Made by a program: the position numbers and the translations under genes | Part shown: positions 51,765 to 62,951 of the stretch, piece after piece | Layout of the letters: each line of letters starts with the position of its first letter | Position numbering within the stretch: the first letter of the stretch is position 1 | Origin: Desulfothermus okinawensis JCM 13304 | Lineage (GTDB): Bacteria > Desulfobacterota > Desulfovibrionia > Desulfovibrionales > Desulfothermaceae | Assembly (NCBI GenBank): GCA_001311565.1 | Contig: BBBM01000011.1 | Coordinates: 1 to 64,000, forward strand | Direction of reading: 5' to 3' | Length of the DNA stretch: 64,000 nt | Notes under the pieces: generated by a model | Told to the model about the DNA's origin: nothing | The model's database searches: none | Seen by the model: the letters and a program-made list of their open reading frames with translations, nothing else

Positions 51765-53146
51765 GGAGCTACTTGCTAAGATACCATAGGACTTTAATTT
51801 TTTTATGCAAATAGCTCCTCTCCAGGCCAATTAGTTCTGATAATCTGGAGATGTTTCCATTTGCTTCTTTTAATTTTGATGCAAGGTACTGTTTCTCAAA
51901 CTCTGATTTAGCTGTTTTAAAGTCCATATCCATAAATCCAGTTTTAGAACAATTGTTTGTAGGTGAAGCTGAATTTTTATAATCCTCAGGTAGATCAGAC
52001 ACATCTACTTTCCTACCTGCATATAATATTAACATCCTTTCTGTAAAATTTTTTTAGTTCTCTAACATTTCCTGGCCAGGGATAGTTAGTTAGTCTGGCC
52101 AGGGCAGATTTTGTAAATTTTATAGGTTGATAGCCATTTTCTTTGCAAAATGAATCAATAAATTCTTCTATTAAAATGGGAATATCTTCTTTTCTGTCCT
52201 TTAAGTCTGGGACATGAATTGGAAATACATTTAATCTATAGTAGAGGTCTTCCCTAAACCGACCTTCTTCAATTTCTTTTTTTTAAGTCTTTGTTTGTTG
52301 CAACTATGACCCTTACATCCACCTCTATTGTCTTATTTCCTCCTACCCGTTCAAATTTCTGTTCCTGTAATATCCTCAGGATTTTTGCCTGGGTCTTCAA
52401 GCTCATATCCCCTATTTCATCTAGAAATAGCGTACCCATATGCGCTAGCTCAAATTTTCCCATATGGGACTTATGGGCTCCAGTAAAAGACCCTTTTTCA
52501 TGGCCAAAGAGTTCGCTCTCTATTAATTCTTCTGGAATAGCAGCACAATTTATTGCAATAAGTGGTCTGTTTGCCCTTTTACTTTTTTTTGTGAATTGCC
52601 CTGGCAACTATCTCCTTTCCTGTTCCATTGGATCCGGTTATTAGCACCCATGCGTCTGTAGGTGCTACTTTTTCTATTTGTTCTTTTACCTTTAATATCG
52701 CTTTGCTTTTGCCTGTTAGTTCTTCTACAATATCTTTTTTTGACCCTATACTTGAGCCTCTGATTTTCAACAGTTAGTTCTTTAAACTCCAGTGCCTTTT
52801 TAGCAGTCACCACTACTTTTTCCAAAGACAGGGGCTTTTCAATAAAGTCAAATGCCCCCAGTTTAATGGTCTGAACTGCTGTCTCAATGTTTCCATGTCC
52901 AGATATCATTATTACAGGGATGTGGCCCATATCCTTTTTCAGGACCTTTAAAACTTCTACTCCGTCCATTCCAGTGAGCCATATATCCAGAAAAATTGCA
53001 TCAGGCTCTACCTTTGACTTGATAAATTCAATGGCCTTTTCACCACATTCAAAGCCAATACATCTGTAACCTTCGTCCTCTAAAATTCCTGTTAGGGAAA
53101 TCCTTATATCTTCTTCGTCATCTATTATTAAAATCAACGGTTCCAT
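51762..53146 (-). CDS. Sigma-54-dependent response regulator (NtrX-like)
   Basis: About 460 residues. Receiver: [20 protein letters not shown], aspartate in [40 protein letters not shown]+: [20 protein letters not shown] (Walker A), [20 protein letters not shown] (sigma-54 contact GSFTGA) and [20 protein letters not shown]. Fis-type helix-turn-helix end: [30 protein letters not shown]. Breaks near 52739, 52584, 52279, 52051 and 51798-51804; the last restores the HTH end. It starts 11 bases after the ntrY stop. Confidence 0.9.
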
Positions 53147-53156
53147 CACAAGTTCC

Positions 53157-55325
53157 TTAAACTGGAAGAGTTATCCTAAAACAAGTGCCTTTGCCCACAT
53201 TGGAAAAAAACAGTTATATCCCCCCCATGTTCTTTTACAATGGATCTGGCAATTGTGAGCCCCAGACCAGTACTCCCCTTTTTCATGGAAAAGTATGGTT
53301 CAAATATGCGGGAGATCTCTTTTGGGCTTAATCCCGGTCCATTATCCTTTATTTCCATTACAACACAGGAATTATCTTTATCATATGTACAAATAATTTC
53401 AATTTTGGGGTTCTTCTCCCTTGTCATAGCCTCCACTGCATTGTTTATCAGGTTGATTACCACCCGTCTAATGGCAAGGGAGTCAAATTTAAAGGGAGGA
53501 ATTTGGGGATCAATGTGTTGCTTCCATGATATTTTGGGATAGCTTGTTGTATACAGGAGATATATTTCATCAATCAGGGGTTGTATCTTGTTTTTTGTTG
53601 GGACTATTTCAGGAAGTTTAGCAAATTCTGAGAACTCCCTTACCAGGCTTTGTAGGTGATCAACCTGTCTTACTATTACCTTTATACCTTCCCCAAAGGC
53701 AGGATCGTCTATTAATTTGGAAAATTTCCTTTCCAATCTCTGGGCAGATAGTTTTATGGGGGTCAATGGGTTTTTTTATCTCATGGGCAATTCTTCTTGC
53801 AACTTCCTGCCATGCAGCAAGCCTCTGCATCTTGTCCAGCTCTGTAATATCCTCAAATACTATAATGGTCCCAACTTGTTCATTCCCATGTCTCTTCAAG
53901 CTAACCAGGTTTAATAAAAGTCTTTTTTTCTTTTTTTGTCCAAAGAGATCAAAAGCTGGGTCTGGACCACCTTATGGGGGAACCTATCTAGTTTGCTCAG
54001 CAGATTTGAAAATTCATCTGCATGTTGTTTGGGAAGGATTGCGAATAGCTTTTTGCCCACTATGTTTTTCTCTTTAATTTCTAAGATTTCCAGGGCGGAC
54101 TTGTTTATGGTGTTAATTTTTAACTGGCTGTCTAAGCTGATCACACCTGAGGTTATGGTATTTAAAACTGCCTCCATGTATTGTCTTCTGTTCTCAAGCT
54201 CCTGGTTTTTGCTGGAGAGTATTTCATTTGCCTCATTTAGACGCCTTTGACTTTTTCTAAGTTCCTCTGCCATTAAGTTGAAGGATTTTACCAGGGTCCC
54301 CAACTCATCCTCTGATTCGTCTTCAATCCTTACTTCAAAATCTCCTAAGGCTATCCTCTTGGTGCCTGAGGATAGGGCCTGGATAGGATAAGATATTTCT
54401 TTGGCAAGCTTTAGACCAAACCACATTGAACCAAAAATTATCAAAAGGGTCATTACTCCTAACAGTATGTATAGAGATGTTTTAAGGGGTTTTTTTTAAG
54501 GATTTAAGCTGGTTGTATTCATAGACCCCTTGTACAACTTTTTCCATCTTTTTTTGTGATAGAGTATTTAAGTTTTATCCCCTCTATTATAAAATCGTAA
54601 CCTAGTATACCTTTTTTTTGACAAAGGGGATACACCTATAACATAGTCTGATTCTTCAAAAGAATATATATTTACCCAAAATTCTCCTTTCTTTTCAATG
54701 GAGTCCCATTCTATCTTGCTATTTAATTCATCCCAGATTTTTTTCCAGTCCTCACTTATATATCCAACTACTTTTTCGTCTTCTTTTAAAATCAAAATTC
54801 CAATGTTATTCTCCTTGGCAAAGGCAGATGTTATTTTAATTAATTCTTTTTCACTGTGTTTATTAAAATTTTTATTTGTAAATCTGTCTAATAAGTGTTC
54901 CAGGTTGTCCTGGATGTACTTGTAATTTATTTTACCAATTTCAAGGGCTGTTTTTAAAGAATTATCAATTTGATTCCTAAACCAGTAATCAACTGATGTT
55001 TGAACGAATTTAACAGAGATTAGAAACATTAGTATTGTAGGTATAAGGGATAGAGAGATAAATGAGAGAACAAGTTTTGTCCTTAATCTTGACCCTCCTA
55101 CTCCCCTTTTTCTGTCTAAAAATAATTTAACGCTGTTTCGAATGACCAGAAAAAGTATTACCAATAAGAGAATTACATTTAAGTTAAATACTATTAAAAA
55201 AAAGATATGAGTTCACTCCAAAAAAATTTCAACTCAATCCAGCTAAATAGAATGATCAAAATTATTGAAATGATTATGATTAGAAATTCTACTTTGGTTT
55301 TTTTTGGTATGTTTATATTTTTCAT
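53157..55325 (-). CDS. NtrY-like sensor histidine kinase
   Basis: About 715 residues. N-terminal helices (VEFLIIIISIILIILFSWIE, NVILLLVILFLVIRNSVKLF, LRTKLVLSFISLSLIPTILM), a periplasmic sensor, another helix (LLIIFGSMWFGLKLAKEISY), HAMP (PIQALSSGTKRIALGDFEVR), PAS (ILNTITSGVISL-like region, residues ~390-480), HisKA (EVARRIAHEIKNPLTPIKLS) and ATPase (INLINNAVEAMTREK, DNGPGLSPKEI, GSTGLGLTIARSIVKEHGG). Runs near 55200, 54617, 54490, 53925, 53770 and 53205 break it. With ntrX it forms a complete pair; in other bacteria these control nitrogen or envelope/redox responses. Confidence 0.88.
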
Positions 55326-55333
55326 GGGTAAAT

Positions 55334-55915
55334 TTAGAATTTAAAATCAATATAGTATTCAGATGGTGGTGTTATATCAAAATTCCAGAAAAAAAAGTGT
55401 TTTCTCAATCCAGTATGGGACTTTTCTTTTCAAAGAAAATTGAAGGATTAAATGATATTTCCCTTTTCCAGTGGGTGTTGTCCAGATTGGGAATTTGAGA
55501 TTTAAATTGGATATTTTTTTTCAGTAGTGTGTCCAGGGAATTAGTAGAATAGATTTTTCCATTTTTATCCTTAAGGGTAAACTGGTTATTTATAGGATTA
55601 AAAAATATTAACCATTCCAGTTTTTTTTACTTATAATTGTTTTGTCAAAAAAAAGTTCCCTATCCTTTTGAATTTTTACATCACAGGAGAACACTGCCTG
55701 GAGTTTATTATCAGTAATTATTTTCTGGAGTTTATTTGGGTCAATTACATTTAAGGATATTTGTATGTTGACATCTTGATTGTTGGCATTCAAAATAACA
55801 TTTTTTTAAAGTTATTCCTTGGGAAAAACTGTTTACAGGGAATAAGAATGAAGCCATAAAGACAGAGTACACCATGAACATAAAAAAAAATTTTCAAACT
55901 AATTTCCCTCGACAT
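55334..55915 (-). CDS. DUF4390 secreted protein upstream of ntrY
   Basis: About 190 residues. Signal helix MVYSVFMASFLFPVNSFSQG. Then ITLKNVILNANNQDVNIQIS, VFSCDVKIQKDRELFFDKTI, TNSLDTLLKKNIQFK and, after fixing A8 at 55389-55396, a tail FFWNFDITPPSEYYIDFKF. This is the DUF4390 layout that precedes ntrY in many Desulfobacterota. Being secreted and adjacent, it may modulate the NtrY sensor; this is inference. Breaks near 55885, 55804 and 55624. AAGGAAA precedes the ATG. It ends eight bases before ntrY. Confidence 0.75.
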
Positions 55916-55995
55916 TGTTTTCCTTTTTCCTTTGAGTCAATTACTTTAATTTTTTTCGTATCCTAGGACAAGAGAATATAGAGTTTTTTTTATAC

Positions 55996-56469
55996 ATGGC
56001 AAGACGCATAAAACTTATTTTCATAGGCAAAATGAAACAATCCTTCTGGAAAAAGGCTGAGGAATTATATCTGGAGAGGATTAGAAATTTTTTTTAAAGT
56101 TGACTTAGTATTAATTAAGGACTCTAAAAAAAGGTTCAATTGGTGATAGGATAAAATTAGAGTCCAAGGAGATCTTAAAAAGATTATCTCCTTCTGATTT
56201 TTTTAATTTTACTTGATGAAAGGGGAAAGTTACTTAACTCTATGGATTTTGCCAAAAAAACTGACAGTATGGATAGACTTCCCAAGTAAAATTCCCTGTT
56301 TTGTAGTTGGCGGTTCCTATGGCCTTTCTGATGAGATCAGGAAAAGGTCAGATTTTTTTTATTAAGTTTAAGTCCTCTTACATATACCCATGAGATGGCC
56401 AGAGTTATCCTTTTGGAACAAATATATAGGGCCTACCAGATATTTATAAATTCTTCATACCATCACTAA
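55996..56469 (+). CDS. rlmH: 23S rRNA pseudouridine-1915 N3-methyltransferase
   Basis: About 156 residues, broken into pieces too short to stand out. Re-joined: [100 protein letters not shown] and [17 protein letters not shown]. The GG.YGLS SPOUT knot and the H-E-AR-LLEQ-YRA end are diagnostic. It methylates pseudouridine 1915 in the 70S ribosome. Breaks: T8 near 56090, A7 near 56127, T7 near 56200 and T8 near 56353, plus a shift near 56283. Confidence 0.9.
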
Positions 56470-56549
56470 TTTGGTATTTTTTTTGCTTAAAATTATATAA
56501 GGCAAAATTCCTTGTTTTCATATTTTTTTTTAATTGATCGTACTAAATT

Positions 56550-57931
56550 ATGAGGGTCATGTGTATGACAAAGACATTCCAATCCCATGGAAAGGTCATT
56601 GGTATTGATTTTAATGAAGTGGAAAAAAATAAGATCCTTAGCCTGATAAGTAACCAGGAGATAATGTTTATAGAGTCAAATGAAAAGGATACCTTTGATC
56701 AAATAATAGAGAGCGATGCTTATGTTATCATGATTCCTTGGAGGCAGTGGACAAGATTATCTAAAGACAATAAGGGATATTATGGGAAAAGTATTCATAT
56801 AAAAAGGGTAGAGGATTCTTTTTTTAAGTGGTTCAGATATTTTTAGTGAATGTCTAGTTGCAATATCTTCCAAGATACTGGAAAAGGATGATGAATTGAG
56901 AAAGGTTATTGATGATGCTAAAGGGTTAAATAACTATGTATTAGATTTAAAAAAAAGAAATCGCTTTATACAGGGAGCTATATTTTAGAAAGGCCTATCA
57001 ACTGGATTTTTTAAATGAATTTTTTGGGACAGTGACTCCCTTGAGGGAGGTAGAGGAAATTTTAAAGAGCGGTTTTTTTTAAAATTAAGGAATATTTTGA
57101 TATCCAGAGCCTTTGTGTATTGATTCCAGAGGAGAATGGTAGTTATAAATTCTATATAACAGATGCTCGCAACAGAGAATTTTGGATTGATTATGTATTG
57201 AAAAGGCTAAAATTGTGTGAAAGTAGTTTAAATATAATCACCTTGGGTATAGATGTCTCAGATAGTAAAACAGTAGATGTGTTAGATGTATCGCCTAGTA
57301 GAGAGAATTTTAAGGTATACCTTACAGGAGATACCAACCATATGGGTTCAGATGAATTTTCTGTCCTGGAGATGGCCATTGAACATCTATGTTTACTCAT
57401 ACAACGGGCCATGGAATATGAAAAATTGTCTTCTTTTGCCTATATTGACTTTTTGACTGGAGTGGGAAATCGTCATTATTTTGACAGAATTATCAGGCAG
57501 GAAGTAAAGAGACATGAACGTCTTGGTTCAAAATTCAGTATGGTTATGATTGATATAGATCATTTCAAAGAGATTAATGACAGATTTGGTCATATTGCCG
57601 GGGATATGGTCCTAAAACAACTGGCAAGTATAATAAAAGATAATGCAAGGGAAATTGACTATGTGATTCGTTTTGGTGGTGAAGAATTTCTTGTGGTGTT
57701 GCCCCATACAGATAAGAATAGTGGGTATGTTTTTGCTGAGCGATTGAGGCAGAAAATAGAGGAGTATAATTTTCAAATAGATGGGGAAAGGACAATAAAG
57801 GTTACTGTGAGTATGGGTGTATCAGAATTTGATCCCAAAAGTGGTTACCATATCAAAGATGCCGTCAAATGGGCAGATTCTGCCTATATAAATCCAAGGA
57901 AGGAGGAAGGAACAAAGTAAGTGTGGTTTAA
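56550..57931 (+). CDS. Cytoplasmic diguanylate cyclase with uncharacterised N-terminus
   Basis: About 457 residues, no membrane helix. The N-terminal 200 (VIGIDFNEVEKNKILSLISN, DAYVIMIPWRQWTRLSKDNK) resemble nothing I know. A GAF-like region follows (LREVEEILKSGFFKIKEYFD, VLIPEENGSYKFYI). GGDEF: YIDFLTGVGNRHYFDRIIRQ, VMIDIDHFKEINDRFGHIAG, active loop RFGGEEFLVVLP and an RxxD inhibitory site (REID) five residues earlier. CC for CCC at 57883 hides the true end, ALYKSKEGGRNKV. T8 near 56819, A-run near 56949 and T8 near 57073 also break it. Confidence 0.82.
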
Positions 57932-57962
57932 AATGCCTTGACCTTGCTCTACAAGGTGCTTA

Positions 57963-58694
57963 ATGTCTCACCTGGTGGAAATAATTAATGGCGGGGGTAT
58001 ACTTAAGGTGAGACAAACAGATAGAGAATATGCAATTGTTTGCCTATCAGGGGGGCAGGATTCTGCAACCTGTCTTGCCTGGGCAAAAGAAAGATTTAAA
58101 AAGATTTTCAGTGTCTGTTTTTTTATATGGTCAAAGGCATATAATTGAGGTTGAGTGTTCAAAAAAAGCTTTCACAGCTTGCTGGATGTGAGAAACATTT
58201 TGAGATCAAAATAGATGGGCTATTCTCACAGATCTCCAAGAGTGCCCTTTTAGAAAAAGCAGGCAATTTTAATAAGTCCTTTGATCTGGACGAAAACCTT
58301 CCAGCTTCGTTTGTCCCTTTTAGAAATCTATTTTTTATATCTTCTACTGCTTCCATTGCCTATCTCTATGGAATAAAGAACATAGTAGTTGGGGTATCTC
58401 AGACCGATTTTAGTGGATACCCTGATTGCAGAAACACCTTTATAAAATCTCTAAATGCCACTTTAGAGCTGGCAGTGGATTCTTCCTTTGAAATACACGC
58501 ACCCCTTATGTATCTGTCAAAAAAAAGAGACAGTGCTCTTGATGAAGGATTTAGGGAGACTTGATTGGTACAAATACACACATACTTGTTATGAAGGTAG
58601 AAGACCTGCGTGTGGAAAGTGTCCTGCGTGTTTGCTTAGGCTTAAAGGATTTGAAGAGGCAAATATCAAAGATCCCATTGAATATAGGAACTAG
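57963..58694 (+). CDS. queC: 7-cyano-7-deazaguanine synthase
   Basis: Makes preQ0, the queuosine precursor, from CDG and ammonia. About 243 residues. PP-loop AIVCLSGGQDSATCLAWAKE; HIIEVECSKKLSQLAGCEKH; VVGVSQTDFSGYPDCRNTFI; zinc cysteines in THTCYEGRRPACGKCPACLL; RLKGFEEANIKDP. It has a ~22-residue N-terminal extension, so a later start is possible. Breaks: T7 near 58118, A7 near 58161 and A7 near 58520. It starts 31 bases after the cyclase. The other queuosine genes are absent from the window. Confidence 0.92.
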
Positions 58695-58740
58695 GCCTGT
58701 AATATTAATAAATTTACAATATTAAGAGGGAGGATTGAAA

Positions 58741-59173
58741 ATGGATGAGTTGGATGAATTTTGTCAGGGGCTTCAATATGATATGGATAAAAAAAGTAGA
58801 ACAGACCTATGGGAAGGAAATAGCTGAGATATGGAAAAACTTAAAATATTTTAATGTGTTGGAAAAAGGTGATGGTGAGGGAAAGGTTACTGGCACATGT
58901 GGAGACACTGTGGAGATCTTGATAAAGGTAAAAGATGGAAAGATTGATAAAATTTCATACTGGACAGACGGTTGTATCGCCACTGCTGTGTGTGGGTCTG
59001 TTGTTTGTGATATGGCCCTTGGTAAGGGTTTGGAGGAGGCAGAAAAGATATCAGGGGAGGATGTTTTAGATAGATTGCCTTCTTTACCTACAGATCACAA
59101 ACACTGTGCCTATCTGTCTGCAAATACCCTGCACGAGGCAATTGGTGATTATTATAAAAAGATCCAGAAATGA
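58741..59173 (+). CDS. NifU/IscU-type iron-sulfur scaffold
   Basis: 143 residues. The start MDELDEFCQGLQYDMDKK becomes continuous when A7 at 58789-58795 is cut to six. Three cluster-binding cysteines: VTGTCGDTVEILIKV, DGCIATAVCGSVVCDMALGK and TDHKHCAYLSANTLHEAIGD. Scaffold proteins build 2Fe-2S or 4Fe-4S clusters. No cysteine desulfurase is adjacent; the P-loop Fe-S carrier Mrp follows after 189 bases. GGAGG precedes the ATG. Confidence 0.85.
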
Positions 59174-59362
59174 GGGGAAGATATCTTTTATATATTCAAG
59201 GATAAAATTTTACTTATTTAAAAAAAGTTAGATAAGGCTAATTTTTCCCCTTTACAATGTGTTATTATGAACTTATATATTTTTCGCTTGGCTAGTTGTG
59301 TTGATTTTGTTGGACAGTTTACGGAATTTGGATAGATTAGTAAAATCAGGAGGTTTGAGTTT

Positions 59363-60233
59363 ATGAGTGAGAAAAAAAATGTGATATGGAGAAAAAAAGA
59401 GTGTGAGAGTTGTTCAAAAAAAAGGGTTCTTGCGAGGAATATCAGGATGAAAAGTTGAAAAAGGCACTTAGTAGAATAAAGCATAAGATTGTAATACTTT
59501 CAGGTAAAGGCGGGGTTGGGAAGAGCAGTATAGCCACAAATATAGCTGTTGGTTTGTCTATGCAGGGCAAGAAGGTTGGACTCATGGATGTTGATGTTCA
59601 TGGTCCATCTATTCCCCGTTTACTTAAACTAGATGGGGCAAGGCCGGAGGTTGGTGCAAGTGGAATGTATCCAATCCCATGGTCAAAGAATCTTTCTGTA
59701 ATTTCACTGGGATTTTTACTGCCTTCCAAAGAGGATTCTGTAATCTGGAGAGGCCCACTTAAGATGGGTGTGATAAAGCAGTTTATAGAAGATGTTGTCT
59801 GGGGCATGCTGGATTATCTTGTTGTGGACTGTCCTCCTGGTACAGGAGATGAGCCTTATCTGTTATGCAGCTTCTTGGAAAAGATGCCCATGCAGTTATA
59901 GTAACCACTCCCCAGGATGTGGCAGTTGACGATGTTAGACGTTCAATAAATTTCTGTCGTCATACTGGAAATCCTGTAATAGGTGTTATTGAGAATATGA
60001 GTGGTTTTGTGTGCCCTCACTGTGGCAGAGAGGTAGATATATTTAAATCAGGAGGTGGTGAGGCCCTGGCAAAAGAAAGTGGTGTGCCATTTCTTGGAAA
60101 AATCCCCCTGGACCCCAAATTGGTGGAAGCTGGAGATAGTGGAGATGTTTTTATAAAGTATCACCAAGATTCTCCAGCAGCCAAAGCACTTTCTAAGATT
60201 CTGGAACCAATACTAAAATTAGATGAAAAATAG
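59363..60233 (+). CDS. Mrp/NBP35-type iron-sulfur carrier ATPase
   Basis: About 289 residues. A cysteine-rich N-terminus (KKECESCSKKGSCEEYQ) is followed by the deviant Walker A VILSGKGGVGKSSIATNIAV, GLMDVDVHGPSIPRLLKL, YLVVDCPPGTGDEPLSVMQL, AVIVTTPQDVAVDDVRRSIN, IGVIENMSGFVCPHCGREVD (CxxC cluster site) and GGGEALAKESGVPFLGKIPL. The N-terminal cysteines match the NBP35-like bacterial form. A8 near 59417 is two bases too long; one shift near 59865 spoils DEPLSVMQL. AGGAGG precedes the ATG. Confidence 0.92.
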
Positions 60234-60263
60234 GGTTTTAAAAACAATGAAACTTTGATAAAA

Positions 60264-60290
60264 AGGGCGTGTATACACGCCCTTTTTTTA
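60264..60290 (+). terminator. Intrinsic terminator after mrp
   Basis: GGGCGTGTATACACGCCC, a near-perfect palindromic stem, followed by seven T. Confidence 0.92.
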
Positions 60291-60312
60291 TTTTAAACAG
60301 GAGGTTTAAGCT

Positions 60313-61162
60313 ATGGGGACAAAAATTACAATACTCTGCGAAAATACTGCCGGTTCCATGTTTGGACTAACAGGTGAGCATGGATTTTCTGCTAATTGAA
60401 AAGGACGGGAAAAAGATTTTGTTTGATACTGGACAAGGGTTTACCCTAAAGCACAATGCATCTATACTGGGAGTGGATTTTAAGGAAATAAATAAGATCG
60501 TAATTTCCCATGGACACTATGACCACACAGGTGGACTTGCAGATGCACTGTACCCACCAAGGGGAGCAAATGTGTATATGCATCCTGATTGTTTTGGTGC
60601 CAAATATGCAAAATTGGAGACACCATTGGGACCAAATTACATCTATATTGGAATTAGATTTAAAAAGGAACTCCTGGAAGATTCCCTCAAGGCAAATTTT
60701 GTCTATTTAAAAGAATTCACAGAGATCTCAAAAGGTATTTATTTCTCAGGTGAGATCCCAAAGGAGGAGGAATTTGCAATAAAAGATAGACGCCTTTTGG
60801 TAAAAACAGAGGATGGAAATTATATTGAAGATCCATTTAATGATGACATAAGCCTGTTGATTGAAACAGACAAAGGACCTGTTGTCCTCCTTGGGTGTGC
60901 CCACAGTGGAGTTGTGAATATCTTGAGATACCTTTCAGAAAAGACAGGTCATAAAAAGTTCTATGCAGTAATAGGTGGCACCCACCTTGGCTTTTTCCCC
61001 CCAGGTGAGGCATTAAATAATATCTTAAATGAGCTTGAGCGCTTTTCAGTTGAGCTTGTTGCAGTTTCCCACTGTACAGGTCCTGTTGCAGCAGCCCACT
61101 GTTATATGAGGTTTAAGGATAAATTTGAATTTGCAAATGTGGGCTGGACAAAGGAGTTTTAA
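60313..61162 (+). CDS. Metallo-beta-lactamase-fold hydrolase (dihydropterin-phosphate synthase-like)
   Basis: About 283 residues. KITILCENTAGSMFGLTGEH, LLIEKDGKKILFDTGQGFTL, metal site VISHGHYDHTGGLADALY, HPDCFGAKYAK, DDISLLIETDKGPVVLLGCA, HSGVVNILRYLSE, VIGGTHLGFFPPG and VAVSHCTGPVAAAH. This is the MJ0301-like branch of the fold; the substrate is unknown. A GG at 60382 seems to stand for GGGG, as the frame jumps there and the halves align with the family. GGAGG lies upstream. A terminator separates it from mrp. Confidence 0.82.
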
Positions 61163-61198
61163 TTATATCTATTTTTATTGTTATTTAGACTTCTGCAT

Positions 61199-61232
61199 TA
61201 ACCCGAGTTTATCAAAATAATAAACTCTGGTA
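61199..61232. repeat. Palindromic repeat, copy e
   Basis: ACCCGAGTTTATCAAAATAA then TAAACTCTGGT. It lies between the convergent metallo-hydrolase and FmdB-like genes. Confidence 0.7.
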
Positions 61233-61246
61233 AGATATTTTAGTGT

Positions 61247-61504
61247 TCACAGTGATTTTTTTCCGCATGGTTCGCTTCTGCCACAACAGGTCCTACCAGT
61301 GGCCTCGAACCTACATCCATTGCCTCGATCCCTTCTGGGAGTATGGGTTCTTGATCCCTCTAAAATAAAACCCATACCCCCGCTAATTAGACGTTTAACA
61401 GTGGATCCACATTTAGGGCACTTATCTATTGGTTCATCTGTGATTGACTGCTCCATCTCAAATCTATAACCGCACTCTTTGCATTCATATTCATAGGTGG
61501 GCAT
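61247..61504 (-). CDS. FmdB-family zinc-ribbon protein
   Basis: 85 residues, intact: PTYEYECKECGYRFEMEQSI and IDKCPKCGSTVKRLISGGMG form the four-cysteine zinc ribbon. The tail is cysteine-rich (ATGRTCCGRSEPCGKK), more than usual for the family. FmdB proteins are putative regulators; function unproven. Confidence 0.88.
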   Translation of the reverse strand: MPTYEYECKECGYRFEMEQSITDEPIDKCPKCGSTVKRLISGGMGFILEGSRTHTPRRDRGNGCRFEATGRTCCGRSEPCGKKSL

Positions 61505-61557
61505 GCATCTACTCCTTTTTTTAGATTTACAATAATATTTTCAGCAGGTAAATTTTT

Positions 61558-62419
61558 TTATTTATTTTTTATTGGCTGTGTCAAGACAAATGAGTTCAGT
61601 TTAACTTTTGCATGTGTTGCTATAACATCACATTTTGCCTTAAATAAGAAAAAGATGTTGTGTTCCACACTACTTAAACTCTCAAAATTCCCCTGACCTT
61701 TTGAAATAATTAAATCTGCATTCCAGAATTCTTCTAAAAATTCCTTTTTGCAGTCTTCTAAAATGGTGCCTGGGGCATCTGAGCCATTATCTATTATCCT
61801 GACAAGTTTATCTAAATTACAGAAATTAGCATCAGAGACAGTTGCATCGTTTATAATAGGTTTACCCCTTACAGCCAAAGTGATTTTATCAGGTCCTATT
61901 TCTTCGATAAACACCTTGTCAAATACTATTTCTCCAGCATTGTCAGCTAGATATAATATTTTTTTTTGCTCTCACTATTTGATTTTTAAATAGTTCAAAA
62001 TCTCCAATAACTGCTTCAGATAAGGCATTAAGTATGGATTGTTTTATTTCACCTGGGGTTATCTCATTTTTCACCCCAAGATCTATTACATTTCCAGCCA
62101 TTGCAAGTCTCATGGCTGTATTTAATGGGTCCTGGGAATTATATACCATGGACTTTAGTTTGGGATAATTTTCAAGTGCCAGTTTGTTGTGTCTATCTTT
62201 TATTTCTTTGTATGGGTCAGGATTGTTGGTTATTTTTCTAATTAAGGCATGAATGTGTTTAGCTGTATATGGAGGTGGTTTTGACATATCTATCTGGCTT
62301 AATGTTAAAAGGACTTCACGCATTAAATGCTCCATAAGACCATCATCTATACCTATCATTTTCCCAACATCAAGGGCATGACGAACAAAGCAGGGAATGC
62401 AATCTAAATAGGTCTTCAT
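61558..62419 (-). CDS. DUF89/ARMT1-like metal-dependent phosphatase
   Basis: About 287 residues. Paired N-terminal cysteines (YLDCIPCFVRHALDVGK), then YKEIKDRHNKLALENYPKL, AMRLAMAGNVIDLGV, LYLADNAGEIVFDKVFIEEI (metal aspartates), ITLAVRGKPIINDATVSDA, IIDNGSDAPGTILEDC and LIISKGQGNFESLSS. DUF89 enzymes are damage-control phosphatases; prokaryotic forms with the CxxC are little studied. One T8 run at 61959-61966 breaks it. It ends 54 bases upstream of the FmdB gene start. Confidence 0.85.
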
Positions 62420-62496
62420 CTTGTTTCTCCTTATCTAAAAATCAAGTTGATTTTTATACTAACCATGCTTATCCTTTGCAAGGAATTTATTTGGTT

Positions 62497-62532
62497 TAGA
62501 CTAGGTTTATCATTTTAATAAGCTTGGGTTTA
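62497..62532. repeat. Palindromic repeat, copy f
   Basis: AGGTTTATCATTTTAATAAG then CTTGGGTTTA. It lies between the divergent DUF89 gene and the cobalamin riboswitch; the centre matches copy c exactly. Confidence 0.6.
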
Positions 62533-62589
62533 AGTTTTGCTTGAAGAATTTTATTATCTCTATTAATAGAAAATTCATCTGATGAACAT

Positions 62590-62845
62590 TCAGGTGCCCA
62601 TTTGGGCTTAAAAGGGAATCCCGTGAAAATCGGGAACGAACCCATCGCTGTGATAGGGGGACGAAAGCTGCAGTGGGCCACTTTCCCCCGCCACCTTTTC
62701 AAGTGAAGGACTTGCTATTTGCTAGTAGCAGTGTGTGAAGGTCAAAAACTTTTTGCTTCACCTACGTCCTTGCTTAAAAAGGTGGCGGGGAGGGGGGAAG
62801 GCGCAGTGAGTAGATTGATCCCTAGAGTCAGAAGACCTGCCTGAA
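62590..62845 (+). ncRNA. Cobalamin (adenosylcobalamin) riboswitch
   Basis: Conserved core elements in order: AGGTGCCC (62592), AAAGGGAATCCCGTGAAAAT, CGGGAACGAACCCATCGCTG, GGGGGACGAAAGCTGCAGTG and GCCACT. At the 3' side come GGGGGAAGGCGCAGTGAGTA and the terminal AGTCAGAAGACCTGCCTG. Between GCCACT and GGAAGG an unusually long arm is inserted: CCCCCGCCACCTTTT near 62685 pairs with AAAAGGTGGCGGGG near 62780, with further pairing inside. The switch normally lowers expression of the transporter downstream when B12 is plentiful. About 105 bases follow to the btuC start, enough for an expression platform. Confidence 0.93.
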
Positions 62846-62951
62846 TGGAGCTGGATCTCGCCCTGGGAAGGTGAGCATCCTTAAAAAGACCTGGATGAAA
62901 ATGGGACATCCTGGTTTGTCAAAGGATATAAGACAAACTGGGATTTTTTTT

